A stretch of DNA of 64,000 nt from Acidobacteriota bacterium (GTDB lineage Bacteria; Acidobacteriota; Vicinamibacteria; Vicinamibacterales; UBA8438). Positions 1-8,405 of this stretch are shown piece after piece (the first letter of the stretch is position 1; every line of letters begins with the position of its first letter). The notes beneath the pieces were generated by a model. The model saw nothing but the letters and a program-made list of their open reading frames with translations, was not told where the DNA came from and did no database searches. A program made the translations under genes and the position numbers. The DNA lies in assembly GCA_009838525.1 (NCBI GenBank), contig VXRJ01000034.1, positions 62,640 through 126,639 of the forward strand. Reading direction: 5' to 3'.

Positions 1-759
1 GAGGATGACGATGTTCTCGAAATCCTGCTGATCGTAGCTCTGGCCGAGCGTCCGAACCCGCACCTCGGACCGCTCGGTATTGATGCTGCCCGCGGACAGG
101 TCCAGGGAACCGCGGCGAATCGTACTGGCGACATCGGTCAGCGTGAGCCCCAGGGCTCGCAGCCGCTGCAGCGGCACCTCGATCGAGATTTCGTAGTTGC
201 GAACCCCGCTGGTCTCGACCTGGGACACGTCCGGGAGCGAAGCGAGATCGTCCTCGATACGGTAGGCGAGCTCTTTCAGCGAGCGCTCGGGAACGTCGCC
301 GTAGAGGACGAGACGCATCATGCTCTGGGCGTTGGTCATTTCCCGGATTTGGGGCCGTTCGGCTGCGCCCGGGAACGTCTGAATGCGCCCGACCGCCGAC
401 TCGACTTCATCCCTCTTCGCGCCCATGTCCGTCCCCGAATCGAATTCGACCCTGACGGACGCCATTCCCGGGGCCGCTACGGAGCGGACCGTCTTCACGT
501 CGGCCAGTCCCCGGACCTCATCCTCGATCTTGACGACGATGGCCTCCTCCACCTCTTCGGGGGTTGCTCCGGGGAGCGCCACGGAGATTTCGAACTGGTT
601 GAAGGGCACCGTGGGCCACGCTTCCTGCTCGAGGCCGGTCAGCGACACGAGGCCCACCGCGAGGATGCCGAACATCAACAGATTGGACGCGACGCCGTTG
701 CTCGCCATGTAGGCGATCGGTCCACCGGGTTCGGCGTGGTCGCCTCGGTTGGGGCTCAT
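1..759 (-). CDS. RND efflux transporter, inner-membrane subunit (N-terminal part, runs off the window)
   Basis: Reading the minus strand from an ATG at 759 gives 253 codons with no stop up to base 1, so only the N-terminus is visible. It opens with a short cytoplasmic segment, a first membrane helix around residues 18-40, then the periplasmic porter region with typical AcrB/MexB-type stretches such as ALPGATPEEVEE and VRSVAAPGMASVRVEF. The family uses the proton gradient to extrude drugs, metabolites or metals through a periplasmic adaptor and an outer-membrane channel. It lies 67 bp downstream of the P450 gene on the same strand, so co-transcription is likely. The matching adaptor and channel genes are the divergent pair at 2974-5798. 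The visible part does not allow a choice between hydrophobic-drug and metal subfamilies. Confidence 0.9.
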   Translation of the reverse strand, partial: MSPNRGDHAEPGGPIAYMASNGVASNLLMFGILAVGLVSLTGLEQEAWPTVPFNQFEISVALPGATPEEVEEAIVVKIEDEVRGLADVKTVRSVAAPGMASVRVEFDSGTDMGAKRDEVESAVGRIQTFPGAAERPQIREMTNAQSMMRLVLYGDVPERSLKELAYRIEDDLASLPDVSQVETSGVRNYEISIEVPLQRLRALGLTLTDVASTIRRGSLDLSAGSINTERSEVRVRTLGQSYDQQDFENIVIL

Positions 760-826
760 TGGCAAAGGTCGGAGCGGGTCTGGAAAAGCACTCGGGGGTC
801 GGCTGGGCCGCTACGCGCTTCCGCGC

Positions 827-2848
827 TCACACGGGATTCGGAATCTGGGCGACGCGGAACTTCAGTTTCTTGTTGGGGGCCAGGGTCGGGAACGGGTTGA
901 TTCCCATGCTGTAATTGGCGGGCACCACTTCGAGCTGCAGGTGATGGGCGATGAGCAGGACATTCACAGCCATCTGCAGTTCCACCCACCGATGGCCGAG
1001 GCACATGTGCGTACCCAGGCCGTAGGGAGCGTAAGCGCCCGGCTGCAAGTGTTCGGCTCGCTCTGGCAGGTACCGATCTATGTCGAACTTCGACGGTTCC
1101 GGGTACAGATCGTCGTCGTAGTGCGGCGCCGTCTGGCAAATCAACGCCATCGTCTTCGTCGGGATCTCGTAGCCGCTGACGATGCACTCGTTCATGACCG
1201 TTCTCAACTGCCAGGGAATCACGGGGTACATACGCGAGGACTCCATGCAGAGACGAACCGTGACGTCGATGCTGTCGTGATTGAAATCGCCGTCCTCCGG
1301 TTCACGACCGTTCCCGAAGAGCGACTCGGCTTCGCTCCGAACTCTTGCATACACGTCCGGGTGACGAGCCATGTTGTATATGGTGAAGGCCAATCCACTG
1401 CCGAGATAGATGCTGGCAACCATGGCCGCCACGAACGGAAACGTGAGGTCGGTTTCAGGAAGAAACTGTGGATCGCTCTTGTGGAGTTCGAGGAGCGCGT
1501 CCGCTATGTCCCGCGGCTTTCCCTTGCGTTGGGCCGGCGTGTGCGATTCCAGAATCGCCTCCTGGAGCCTATTGACATGCTTCCCGTAGCGTTTCATCCT
1601 CGGCGTGGACAGCATGAAATCCGGCAAAGCGCCCTGGATCCGCGTCACCAGCGCGCGGTGTTCAAAAGCCAACAGTTCGTCAACATAGTGGCTGCAATCC
1701 ACTCCCATCGTGAGATGGGAGATCTGGCTGCTGATGTGGTTTTGAAAGTCCTCGGTGCCGCGGAAGACGTCCCCTTCCTTCCACCGACTGAGTGATTTCC
1801 GGCAGTTGTCTATCAGCTCCGGCAACCGCGACGCCAACGTGGCGCGGGAATACGCACTCTGGAGCGATTTGCGCATTCGATAGTGTTCTGCGCCATCCAT
1901 CCCCGGCATGCTCCGGGAGGCGCCGAATGCCCTCTCCAGCCCTTCGATGTAGTCCTTGGAACGGAAGTAGAACCGCCCGTGCCTGTTAATCCAATGATTG
2001 GCATCCGAACCCATCAAGGCGACCACCGGCGCGCCCCGGATCTTGAAGGGCATTCTGACGACCGGTCCATGGTCTCGGTAGATGCCGTACATCGCCTTCG
2101 GAATATTGCCCGAGAGGAAATCGCGTTGCCGCAGCATGTCGACGAATCCGAGACGCGGGATGGGTTTGGTCTGCAGAACGCGACGAGTCTTCGGCTTGGC
2201 GGTGCTGTCCTCCACGGCGCTGGCAACCGTGCGCCCGATGAGGTCCAGCTTGGCGACCAGTTCGATCCGGTCGAGGCACTCCCGGTAGTCATCTTCTTCA
2301 AGCAACAGCTTGAAACCGCCGCACGTGTGCATCAAGGCTACGAGGATCCCGTCGCGTGGGTCGGGGATCTCGTTGTTCAGGATGACGTTCAGGATTCTCG
2401 TCTTGGACTCCTCGCGAGTCTCGACCGCCTCGGTGGGAAAGACTCCCGAGCGGGCGACGGAGCGCGAGAGCCCCCAGAATCCGCCGCTCGCGTGAGTGAG
2501 GATGTTTCGCTCCACCAGGCGGTCCAGCGCGGTTGCGACGATTTCGTCGGCGTGGCGCGAGCCGCGTTCGACCCAGAACTGTGCGTCCGATTCCTCGCCG
2601 GATTCGGCGACGTCCTTGAGCGCCGGATCGAGCAGGCTGTCCCCCGTGGGCGTGGGATCCACCAGATACAGTCGTTCCTGATCGGTGTCGATGCGGTCTT
2701 CCAGCGCCAGGTCGGCGAGCACCGCGCCGGCCATGACGCACTGGAAGTTCCAGTCCGGAGCGGTTTCCAGATAGCCGCTTTGCTCGTCCAGCATCAGGAG
2801 GATCAACTCCTCGGCGATGCGTATCGGGAACTGTGGGGGCGCGCTCAT
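827..2848 (-). CDS. GPP34 domain-cytochrome P450 fusion
   Basis: The 673-aa protein has two parts. Residues about 8-230 match the GPP34/GOLPH3 fold: an EELILLMLDEQSG opening and a PTGDSLLDPALKDV stretch that is diagnostic. Residues about 235-673 are a cytochrome P450. The ExxR motif is E536-SS-R539, and the heme-thiolate loop is YGLGTHMCLG with Cys616; the usual Phe seven residues before the Cys is Tyr. In the I helix (about 472-491) the usual acid-Thr pair of monooxygenases is replaced by Ile480-Tyr481, which suggests an atypical activity such as isomerase, dehydratase or peroxide-driven chemistry. The ATG is preceded by GAGGA at a good distance. The protein has no signal peptide. Eukaryotic GPP34 binds phosphoinositide at membranes; here it may tether the P450 to the membrane, which is inference. 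Confidence 0.9.
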   Translation of the reverse strand: MSAPPQFPIRIAEELILLMLDEQSGYLETAPDWNFQCVMAGAVLADLALEDRIDTDQERLYLVDPTPTGDSLLDPALKDVAESGEESDAQFWVERGSRHADEIVATALDRLVERNILTHASGGFWGLSRSVARSGVFPTEAVETREESKTRILNVILNNEIPDPRDGILVALMHTCGGFKLLLEEDDYRECLDRIELVAKLDLIGRTVASAVEDSTAKPKTRRVLQTKPIPRLGFVDMLRQRDFLSGNIPKAMYGIYRDHGPVVRMPFKIRGAPVVALMGSDANHWINRHGRFYFRSKDYIEGLERAFGASRSMPGMDGAEHYRMRKSLQSAYSRATLASRLPELIDNCRKSLSRWKEGDVFRGTEDFQNHISSQISHLTMGVDCSHYVDELLAFEHRALVTRIQGALPDFMLSTPRMKRYGKHVNRLQEAILESHTPAQRKGKPRDIADALLELHKSDPQFLPETDLTFPFVAAMVASIYLGSGLAFTIYNMARHPDVYARVRSEAESLFGNGREPEDGDFNHDSIDVTVRLCMESSRMYPVIPWQLRTVMNECIVSGYEIPTKTMALICQTAPHYDDDLYPEPSKFDIDRYLPERAEHLQPGAYAPYGLGTHMCLGHRWVELQMAVNVLLIAHHLQLEVVPANYSMGINPFPTLAPNKKLKFRVAQIPNPV

Positions 2849-2973
2849 CGTGCTCTGTCCTCGAGCGTGGGAAGCGACTCAACCTATGGAGGTCAAAGGC
2901 TTTGGGCGCCCTCCACGTGTTCGACTACATTAGCATGGCCGATATACTGTTCGTGAGTTCCGGGTTTCAGCGT

Positions 2974-4566
2974 ATGGCGGCTTCCTGGTTGTCCCGCCCC
3001 ACTGATTGTGTGCGGCTATTGGCCGTCCTGGCGTGTTGCGTCTGCGCCGCCTGCGCGATCGGTACGAAGCCGGCATTGCCTGAACTGGAGACCGATCCGC
3101 TCCAGGAAGTTCCCGGCCAATTCGCTGAGACCGCTCCGTCAGGTGCTCATGAGCCGTTGGAATGGTGGCGGGCGTTTGGCGATCCGGTGCTCGATGAAGT
3201 GATCGAGATGGCTCTGGCCTCCAACTTCGACATGGCGGAGGCGGTGGCCCGGGTTGAGCAGGCCAGAGAGACGGCGCTGCTGGCCAAGGCCGCGATCTTT
3301 CCCGTCGTCGGGGCACGGGCCGGCGTGGACGACTTCCGGTCGCCGACCAACGCGGGCATTGGCGCACAGGTGCAGGAACTGGGACTGGAGGAGTTGCTCG
3401 GCGCCTTTGGCGATGACTTCACGCTGCCCGATCGCCTCGGGCTCACCAACTACATCCTGAGCGCCGACGTCGCCTACGAGCTGGACTTCTGGGGGCGCGT
3501 TCGCAGCAGCCGGCTGGCGGCCGGCGCCGACTACCTGGCCTCGGAGTCGGATCTCCAGGCGGTCCGCATCGGGATACTGTCGGAGACGATCACGGCGTAT
3601 TTCGAGATCGTCGACCTCCGGCGGCGGATTGCCTTGACGGGCGAGATGGTGGAGGTCCTCCAGGAGCGCGAGGACGTGGCCGCGACCCGCTACGACCGCG
3701 GACTGGCCGACTCCCTGGATCTGTACCGCGTGCGCCAGGAGCTGCGGGACACACAGGCCGGCGTGCCGCAACTGGAACGACAGCTCGCTGCCGCCGAAGC
3801 GCGCCTCGCCGTGCTCCTGGGCGGCTACCGGGAACAGTTGGACGGGATCCTGTCCGAGACGCTCTCGCCGGCGCCGCCGCCGGATCCGGTGCCCGCCGGT
3901 ATCCCGGCCGACCTGCTGTTGCAGCGGCCGGACGTGCAGGCCGCGCGCCATCGGCTCGATGCGGCCGGCTACGCGAGGCAGGCCCGCGTCGCGGAGCTCA
4001 TGCCGACGCTCTCCCTGTCGGGCTCGATCGGGCTCCAGAGCGCGCAGATCGGCAGCTGGTTCAACGTGAACCAGTGGTTCACCAATCTCGCGGCCAACCT
4101 GCTGGAGCCGGTCTTCGACGGCGGGCGGCGCGAGACGCAGGTTGCTCTCGCGGAGGCCCGCTTCAATGAGCTGGCCGCTGCCTATGGGCGCACGGTGGTC
4201 ACCGCCGTCAACGAGGTCGAAGCGGCCCTGGCCGGGCTCGAGAGCGAGGGCCGGCGCCACGCGTTTCTGTTGTCCCGGCAGGAGGAGGCCCAGGCGACCC
4301 TGGATCTCCGATCGGAGCGCTACGCCTCGGGAATTGGTGGCTACGCTGACTTCCTCGATGCGCTGCGCGCCCTCCTGAACGTCGAGTCCGCGCTAATCGG
4401 TGTCCAACGGGATCTGGCGCTGGCGCGCCTTGCCGTGCACCGCGCCCTGGGCGGAGCGTGGGTTGCCCCGGACGTGCCGGACGTGCCGGACGCGCCAGCC
4501 GCGCCGAACGAGGCGTCGGATTTCGGTCGTGCCGACGGATTCGCTGAAGAAACAGTCAAGGATTGA
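2974..4566 (+). CDS. NodT-family outer-membrane efflux lipoprotein (TolC-like channel)
   Basis: About 530 aa when started at the ATG that gives a clean lipoprotein signal: a hydrophobic run ending in a Cys-rich lipobox (VCAAC, acylated Cys near residue 27). Earlier in-frame ATGs at 2833 and 2935 would put the hydrophobic segment far from the N-terminus. Two OEP repeats are evident: the first contains WWRAFGDPVLDEVIEMAL and YELDFWGRVRSSR, the second LLQRPDVQAARHRLDAA and EPVFDGGRRETQ. These proteins trimerise into the outer-membrane duct of RND pumps. It is divergent from the P450-RND operon with 125 bp between starts and is followed directly by the adaptor gene. The C-terminal tail is a low-complexity Ala/Pro/Asp stretch (VPDVPDAPAAP). 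Confidence 0.9.
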   Translation: MAASWLSRPTDCVRLLAVLACCVCAACAIGTKPALPELETDPLQEVPGQFAETAPSGAHEPLEWWRAFGDPVLDEVIEMALASNFDMAEAVARVEQARETALLAKAAIFPVVGARAGVDDFRSPTNAGIGAQVQELGLEELLGAFGDDFTLPDRLGLTNYILSADVAYELDFWGRVRSSRLAAGADYLASESDLQAVRIGILSETITAYFEIVDLRRRIALTGEMVEVLQEREDVAATRYDRGLADSLDLYRVRQELRDTQAGVPQLERQLAAAEARLAVLLGGYREQLDGILSETLSPAPPPDPVPAGIPADLLLQRPDVQAARHRLDAAGYARQARVAELMPTLSLSGSIGLQSAQIGSWFNVNQWFTNLAANLLEPVFDGGRRETQVALAEARFNELAAAYGRTVVTAVNEVEAALAGLESEGRRHAFLLSRQEEAQATLDLRSERYASGIGGYADFLDALRALLNVESALIGVQRDLALARLAVHRALGGAWVAPDVPDVPDAPAAPNEASDFGRADGFAEETVKD

Positions 4567-4574
4567 CGAAACCG

Positions 4575-5798
4575 ATGAACAGAGCAGTCAGCTTTCTGGC
4601 AGTCATCGCCATCCTCCTCGGATCCGGGATCGTGGCTTGGGTTCTGGTTGCTCAAAGACCCGAGCCGGAGCGCCAGGAGGTCCCCTCGCGCATCCCGTTT
4701 GCAAGCACGGCGCTCGTGGCCGCTGGCTCCGGCTCCATTCCCGTGTACGGAGCCGGCACGGTTCGTCCGCGGGCGGAGGTGGATGTGGCGGCCGAGATCA
4801 CCGGTCGGGTTGTGTGGGTAGCCTCGAACTTCCAGAGCGGGGGGCGGGTCGACGCGGACCAGTTGCTGTTTCGTATCGACGATGCCGACTATCGCAACAC
4901 GGTGGAGCAGGTGGGGGCGAGCATGGCCGTTCAGGAGCTTGAACTGTTGCGGGTGACGGAAGAGGCCCGTGTCGCGCGCTCGCAGTACGAACGCTTCAGA
5001 CGTATGCGGGAAGGTGTCGCGTCCGCCGCCGAGACCAGCCCCCTGACGTTGTGGGAGCCCCAGATGAAGGCCGCCGAGGCCACGCTGGCCAGAGATCGCG
5101 CCGCGCTCGTGGCGGCGGAGCTGCAACTATCGCGCACGGAAGTCCATGCGCCGTTCGCGGGCATCGTGCTGGAGGAGTCACTGGACGTGGGTCAGTTCGT
5201 CGCGGCCGGACGGAGCGTCGGGCGTTTGTACGCCGCCGACGCCGTGGAGGTCGTGGTTCCCCTGTCGGACGCCGAGGCGGCGCTCATCCCGGGCCTTTGG
5301 GAGCTGGAAGCCGGTAGCGCCGACCCGCGCGTGCCGGTTCGCGTGATCGCGGAGTACGGCGACGCGCACTACGTGTGGGAAGGCTACGTGGACCGGGCCG
5401 AGGCGGCCCTCGACGAGATGACACGGACGATCGACGTGATTGTGCGCGTCCCGGATCCGTTCGCGGGAGGCTCGTCGATGGGGACAGGCAGTCACGATGA
5501 GGCCGCGGACAACACGGGGCCACCCCTCCTTGTCGGCAAGTTCGTGGAAGTAGAAATCGACGGGTTGGCCCCGGACGAGTACTTCAGGGTGCAGCGGGCC
5601 GCCCTCAGGCCTGGAAACGAGGTCTGGGCGGTGCGCGACGGTACGGTGCAGATTGTTCCGGTGCAGGTCCTGCAGCGTTCGGATGACGAGGTGTTCCTGA
5701 CCGGCGGGCTCGAAGCAGGCCAGGCAGTCATCGTCGGTGGAGTCCAGGTGGCCATCGACGGCATGCCGGTTCGGACCGACGCGGCAGACGCGCCGTGA
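4575..5798 (+). CDS. HlyD/AcrA-type periplasmic adaptor of an RND efflux pump
   Basis: 407 aa from the ATG at 4575; a TTG at 4563 overlapping the previous stop is the alternative. An N-terminal membrane anchor (about residues 5-26) is followed by a barrel-sandwich half (GAGTVRPRAEVDVAAEITGR), an alpha-hairpin (about 105-185, rich in Glu, Arg and Ala), the second lipoyl half (TEVHAPFAGIVLEESLDVGQ) and a beta-barrel/membrane-proximal region. This is the standard order in membrane-fusion proteins. It probably joins the NodT channel just upstream to the RND subunit encoded at the left edge, since no other RND gene is seen in the window. It ends 79 bp before the FAD protein gene on the same strand. 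Confidence 0.9.
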   Translation: MNRAVSFLAVIAILLGSGIVAWVLVAQRPEPERQEVPSRIPFASTALVAAGSGSIPVYGAGTVRPRAEVDVAAEITGRVVWVASNFQSGGRVDADQLLFRIDDADYRNTVEQVGASMAVQELELLRVTEEARVARSQYERFRRMREGVASAAETSPLTLWEPQMKAAEATLARDRAALVAAELQLSRTEVHAPFAGIVLEESLDVGQFVAAGRSVGRLYAADAVEVVVPLSDAEAALIPGLWELEAGSADPRVPVRVIAEYGDAHYVWEGYVDRAEAALDEMTRTIDVIVRVPDPFAGGSSMGTGSHDEAADNTGPPLLVGKFVEVEIDGLAPDEYFRVQRAALRPGNEVWAVRDGTVQIVPVQVLQRSDDEVFLTGGLEAGQAVIVGGVQVAIDGMPVRTDAADAP

Positions 5799-5877
5799 AA
5801 GCAGCGGTCTCAGCATGACCGCGATCCTTGATCAGATTCTGTCGAGCGCATGAATCGGAGCTGGAAGGGGTGCGGCG

Positions 5878-7236
5878 TTGCCGAGAAGGGTTGCCATCAT
5901 CGGTGCGGGCGTATCGGGCCTCGGGGCGGCCTGGGCCCTGCATCACCATCCTGATCGATTCGACTTTCGATTGTTCGAAGCGCATCCCCGGATCGGCGGC
6001 AACGCCGTAACCGCCGACATGCCGCAGGACGACGGAACCACGATTCCGTTCGACATTTCCGTCACCGCGTGCATTCCCTCCGTCTACCACCACGTCCTTC
6101 TGTTCCTGCAGCAACACGGTATCGAACTGCTGGATACCACGTTCAGTTACAGCGTGAAGTACCACGGGGGCATCTATGCCCACGACTTCGACTCCGACAT
6201 CAGGAGGCAGTTGCAGCCGGAAATCCGAAGATTCCAGAAGGTCTTGAAACGGCTGAAGTGGTTTGGCCGGCTCAACCGGTCCAGGTCCAGGTTGCTGAAC
6301 GCCCTCAACCCGTTCAATTACATCAGCATGGGCTCGGTTCTCAATCTCGGCGGATTCTCGGGGGACTTCCGTTACAAGATACTGAAGCCCATGTTCGTCA
6401 ACTTCCTCATGGCGACGAACGTGTTCGACATGCCCGCGTCCCTGTTCTCCCGGTATCTGGAGTTCTTCGATATCGAAACCGCCACGCCGATGCAGACCTG
6501 GGACCGGGGCACACGGCGCATTTACGAGGAGATGTCGTCCGCCTATAGGGACAAGATATACCTCGACCGCCCGGTCAGAAAGGTGTACCGGCGTCCGTCC
6601 GAGGTAGTCGTGGAGGACGAGAACGGCGACACCGAGGCGTTCGACGACGTGGTCTTCGCGTGCAACGCGAACCAGACGCTGATGATGTTGGACGCACCGA
6701 CTTTTCTGGAGAGCTGGCTTCTTTCGTCGATACGCTACGAGAGCGAACTGCACAACCATACCGTCGTGCATTCGGATGCCTCGGTTCTCCCGGAGAACGA
6801 GGTCGAGCCGCTCGCCACCCGAAGCAACCACATCGAGCAATATGGCTCGCGGCCGGACAACTACGAAATCACCTACATCATGCACAACCAGCAGCCCTGG
6901 GCGAACCGGTCGGACAAGCCGTGCCTCGTGACCTACAATCCGATCAGCCGTATTGACGAAGACAAAGTCGTCAAGAGGTGGTGGTTTCAGCACATAGTCC
7001 ACGACGTGCGTCACGTGACGTTGCTGGTCCAGCTCTTTCGCTTTATTCAGGGGAGGCGGCGCACGTGGCACTGCGGCGCTCACACGCTGGTGAACAGCCA
7101 GGAAACCTGCTTCGTGACCGGCCTCGTCACGGCCCGGCAGATCGGCGCCGACTACCCGTTCCGGGATTCCGAAGCCAGGAAGTGGTTCAACTTCTATGGG
7201 CGGATGATGTACGGCTGGCGCTTCAGAAAGGCGTGA
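5878..7236 (+). CDS. FAD/NAD(P)-binding oxidoreductase, COG2907-like
   Basis: 452 aa starting at a TTG with a good ribosome site (GGAAGGGG) seven bases upstream. The N-terminus has the dinucleotide fold VAIIGAGVSGLGAAWAL and the adjoining EAHPRIGGNA, as in flavin amine oxidase relatives. Typical COG2907 features follow, including the segment FDISVTACIPSVYHH and a late TWHCGAHTLVNSQETCFVTG. Relatives are often found beside cyclopropane-fatty-acid-synthase-like methyltransferases and are thought to desaturate or rearrange lipid chains; no such methyltransferase lies here. The partners are instead an efflux pump, a P450 and a Rieske oxygenase. It converges on the Rieske gene with 11 bp between stops. 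The substrate is unknown. Confidence 0.85.
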   Translation: MPRRVAIIGAGVSGLGAAWALHHHPDRFDFRLFEAHPRIGGNAVTADMPQDDGTTIPFDISVTACIPSVYHHVLLFLQQHGIELLDTTFSYSVKYHGGIYAHDFDSDIRRQLQPEIRRFQKVLKRLKWFGRLNRSRSRLLNALNPFNYISMGSVLNLGGFSGDFRYKILKPMFVNFLMATNVFDMPASLFSRYLEFFDIETATPMQTWDRGTRRIYEEMSSAYRDKIYLDRPVRKVYRRPSEVVVEDENGDTEAFDDVVFACNANQTLMMLDAPTFLESWLLSSIRYESELHNHTVVHSDASVLPENEVEPLATRSNHIEQYGSRPDNYEITYIMHNQQPWANRSDKPCLVTYNPISRIDEDKVVKRWWFQHIVHDVRHVTLLVQLFRFIQGRRRTWHCGAHTLVNSQETCFVTGLVTARQIGADYPFRDSEARKWFNFYGRMMYGWRFRKA

Positions 7237-7247
7237 CGCACAGCCTG

Positions 7248-8342
7248 CTAGCCGGCGAGTGAATGTCCCTGACGGTGTCGAGCCCCGGGATCCGAATAGA
7301 ACTGCCTGCAATAGCGGCGGTACATTCCGATCTCCCCGTCGGACCGACACAGCGCCGGGACGGACCGGTACTGTTTCCGTTGCCAGATCACGATGTCCTG
7401 CAGGACGTCTTGTTTCTGTGCGGACAGAATGATCCGGTTCATGATCCTGCCTCGAAGACTCACCGGAAGGAACCGCAAGCCGACGATCGGCCGTTTCGGT
7501 TTACGGATTTCCCGGATCTGGCCGACCAGCACCATGTCGATGTGAGTGCCATCGACGGGTGTCGCCAGCACCCACAAACGGGCGTCCATTCCAATGGTGT
7601 GCTCGCGAATCTGCACCAGCGAGTAGCCCAGCCCAAGGATGTAGGCGGTGGCGGACACGTCGAATACGGATTCCACGAACCCGGCGATGGTTCGCGTACG
7701 CCTGAAGTTGAAGCGACTCGTTAGACAGGCGCCGTCCACGGTCACCGGTTCGACCCGGTCGACGTTGCCGTAGCCGTGGACGTACCGCAGGTGCGCCAGG
7801 TCCACGACGTTCTCGGTGGTTTCCTGCGGGTGCCCGGGAAACCGCAGGGTGCGGAATCCCAGTTCCGACCAGTCGGCGCCCGTCGGCGGGTCCTCGGGCA
7901 GGTGCCATTGCGGTGGCCGTCCATCGATCCCCCACCAGGCGAAGATCATGCCGAGGACTTCCCGCGTCGGGAATACTCTCAGTTGCGCGGTTCGGGGTGG
8001 CTCTGCAAAAGGAGTGTTAACACATTGGCCGCCGATGTCGAACTCGAAGCCGTGAAACGGACAGACGATGCGGCCATCACGCACCCGGCCGCCGGCGGCC
8101 GGGCCGAGGCTGGAACCCAGATGCGGGCAGATCGCGACGGCCACGCAAACACGGTCCGTATCGTCGCACCACGCGACGATATCCTGACCCATCCAGGTCC
8201 TCTGAAGCAGCTTCGCCTTGCGTATCGAGTCACGGCTGGCAACGAAGTACCAACCCTCCGGAAACGGCGAGAGCGAGCGTTCAGCGGCAGCCTCGATACG
8301 TTCTGCTGGCTTCCTCGCTGGAGTTGCCGCGGCAACACTCAC
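7248..8342 (-). CDS. Rieske [2Fe-2S] non-heme iron oxygenase, aromatic-ring/sterol type
   Basis: 364 aa from a GTG start. The Rieske domain (about residues 27-135) carries the cluster ligands CPH and CPFH (CPHLG ... CPFHGFEF). The catalytic domain has the mononuclear iron motif NVVDLAHLRYVHG, giving Asp and two His. The single-component layout resembles KshA and cholesterol 7-desaturase (Daf-36/Neverland) type oxygenases more than two-component ring dioxygenases, but that assignment is by eye. No ferredoxin or reductase gene is adjacent, so electrons must come from elsewhere. No Shine-Dalgarno precedes the GTG; a TATATT element ends six bases before it, which would fit a leaderless mRNA. It probably acts on the same lipid-like substrate as the COG2907 protein and P450. 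Confidence 0.88.
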   Translation of the reverse strand: MSVAAATPARKPAERIEAAAERSLSPFPEGWYFVASRDSIRKAKLLQRTWMGQDIVAWCDDTDRVCVAVAICPHLGSSLGPAAGGRVRDGRIVCPFHGFEFDIGGQCVNTPFAEPPRTAQLRVFPTREVLGMIFAWWGIDGRPPQWHLPEDPPTGADWSELGFRTLRFPGHPQETTENVVDLAHLRYVHGYGNVDRVEPVTVDGACLTSRFNFRRTRTIAGFVESVFDVSATAYILGLGYSLVQIREHTIGMDARLWVLATPVDGTHIDMVLVGQIREIRKPKRPIVGLRFLPVSLRGRIMNRIILSAQKQDVLQDIVIWQRKQYRSVPALCRSDGEIGMYRRYCRQFYSDPGARHRQGHSLAG

Positions 8343-8348
8343 GCATTC

Positions 8349-8354
8349 AATATA
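8349..8354 (-). promoter_or_regulatory. Candidate -10 element of a leaderless Rieske oxygenase transcript
   Basis: On the minus strand TATATT lies six bases before the GTG start at 8342, so transcription would begin at or next to the start codon. Only a poor -35 (CTGAAT, 18 bp upstream) is seen. Confidence 0.35.
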
Positions 8355-8405
8355 ACCGTTCTGAAACGGGGCATTCAGGTCCGAACTGGCCTAACGAGGT
8401 CCGGA

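Noticed and set aside
5728-7350. 540-codon minus-strand frame
   Set aside because: Antisense shadow of the COG2907 gene; no domain or ribosome site.
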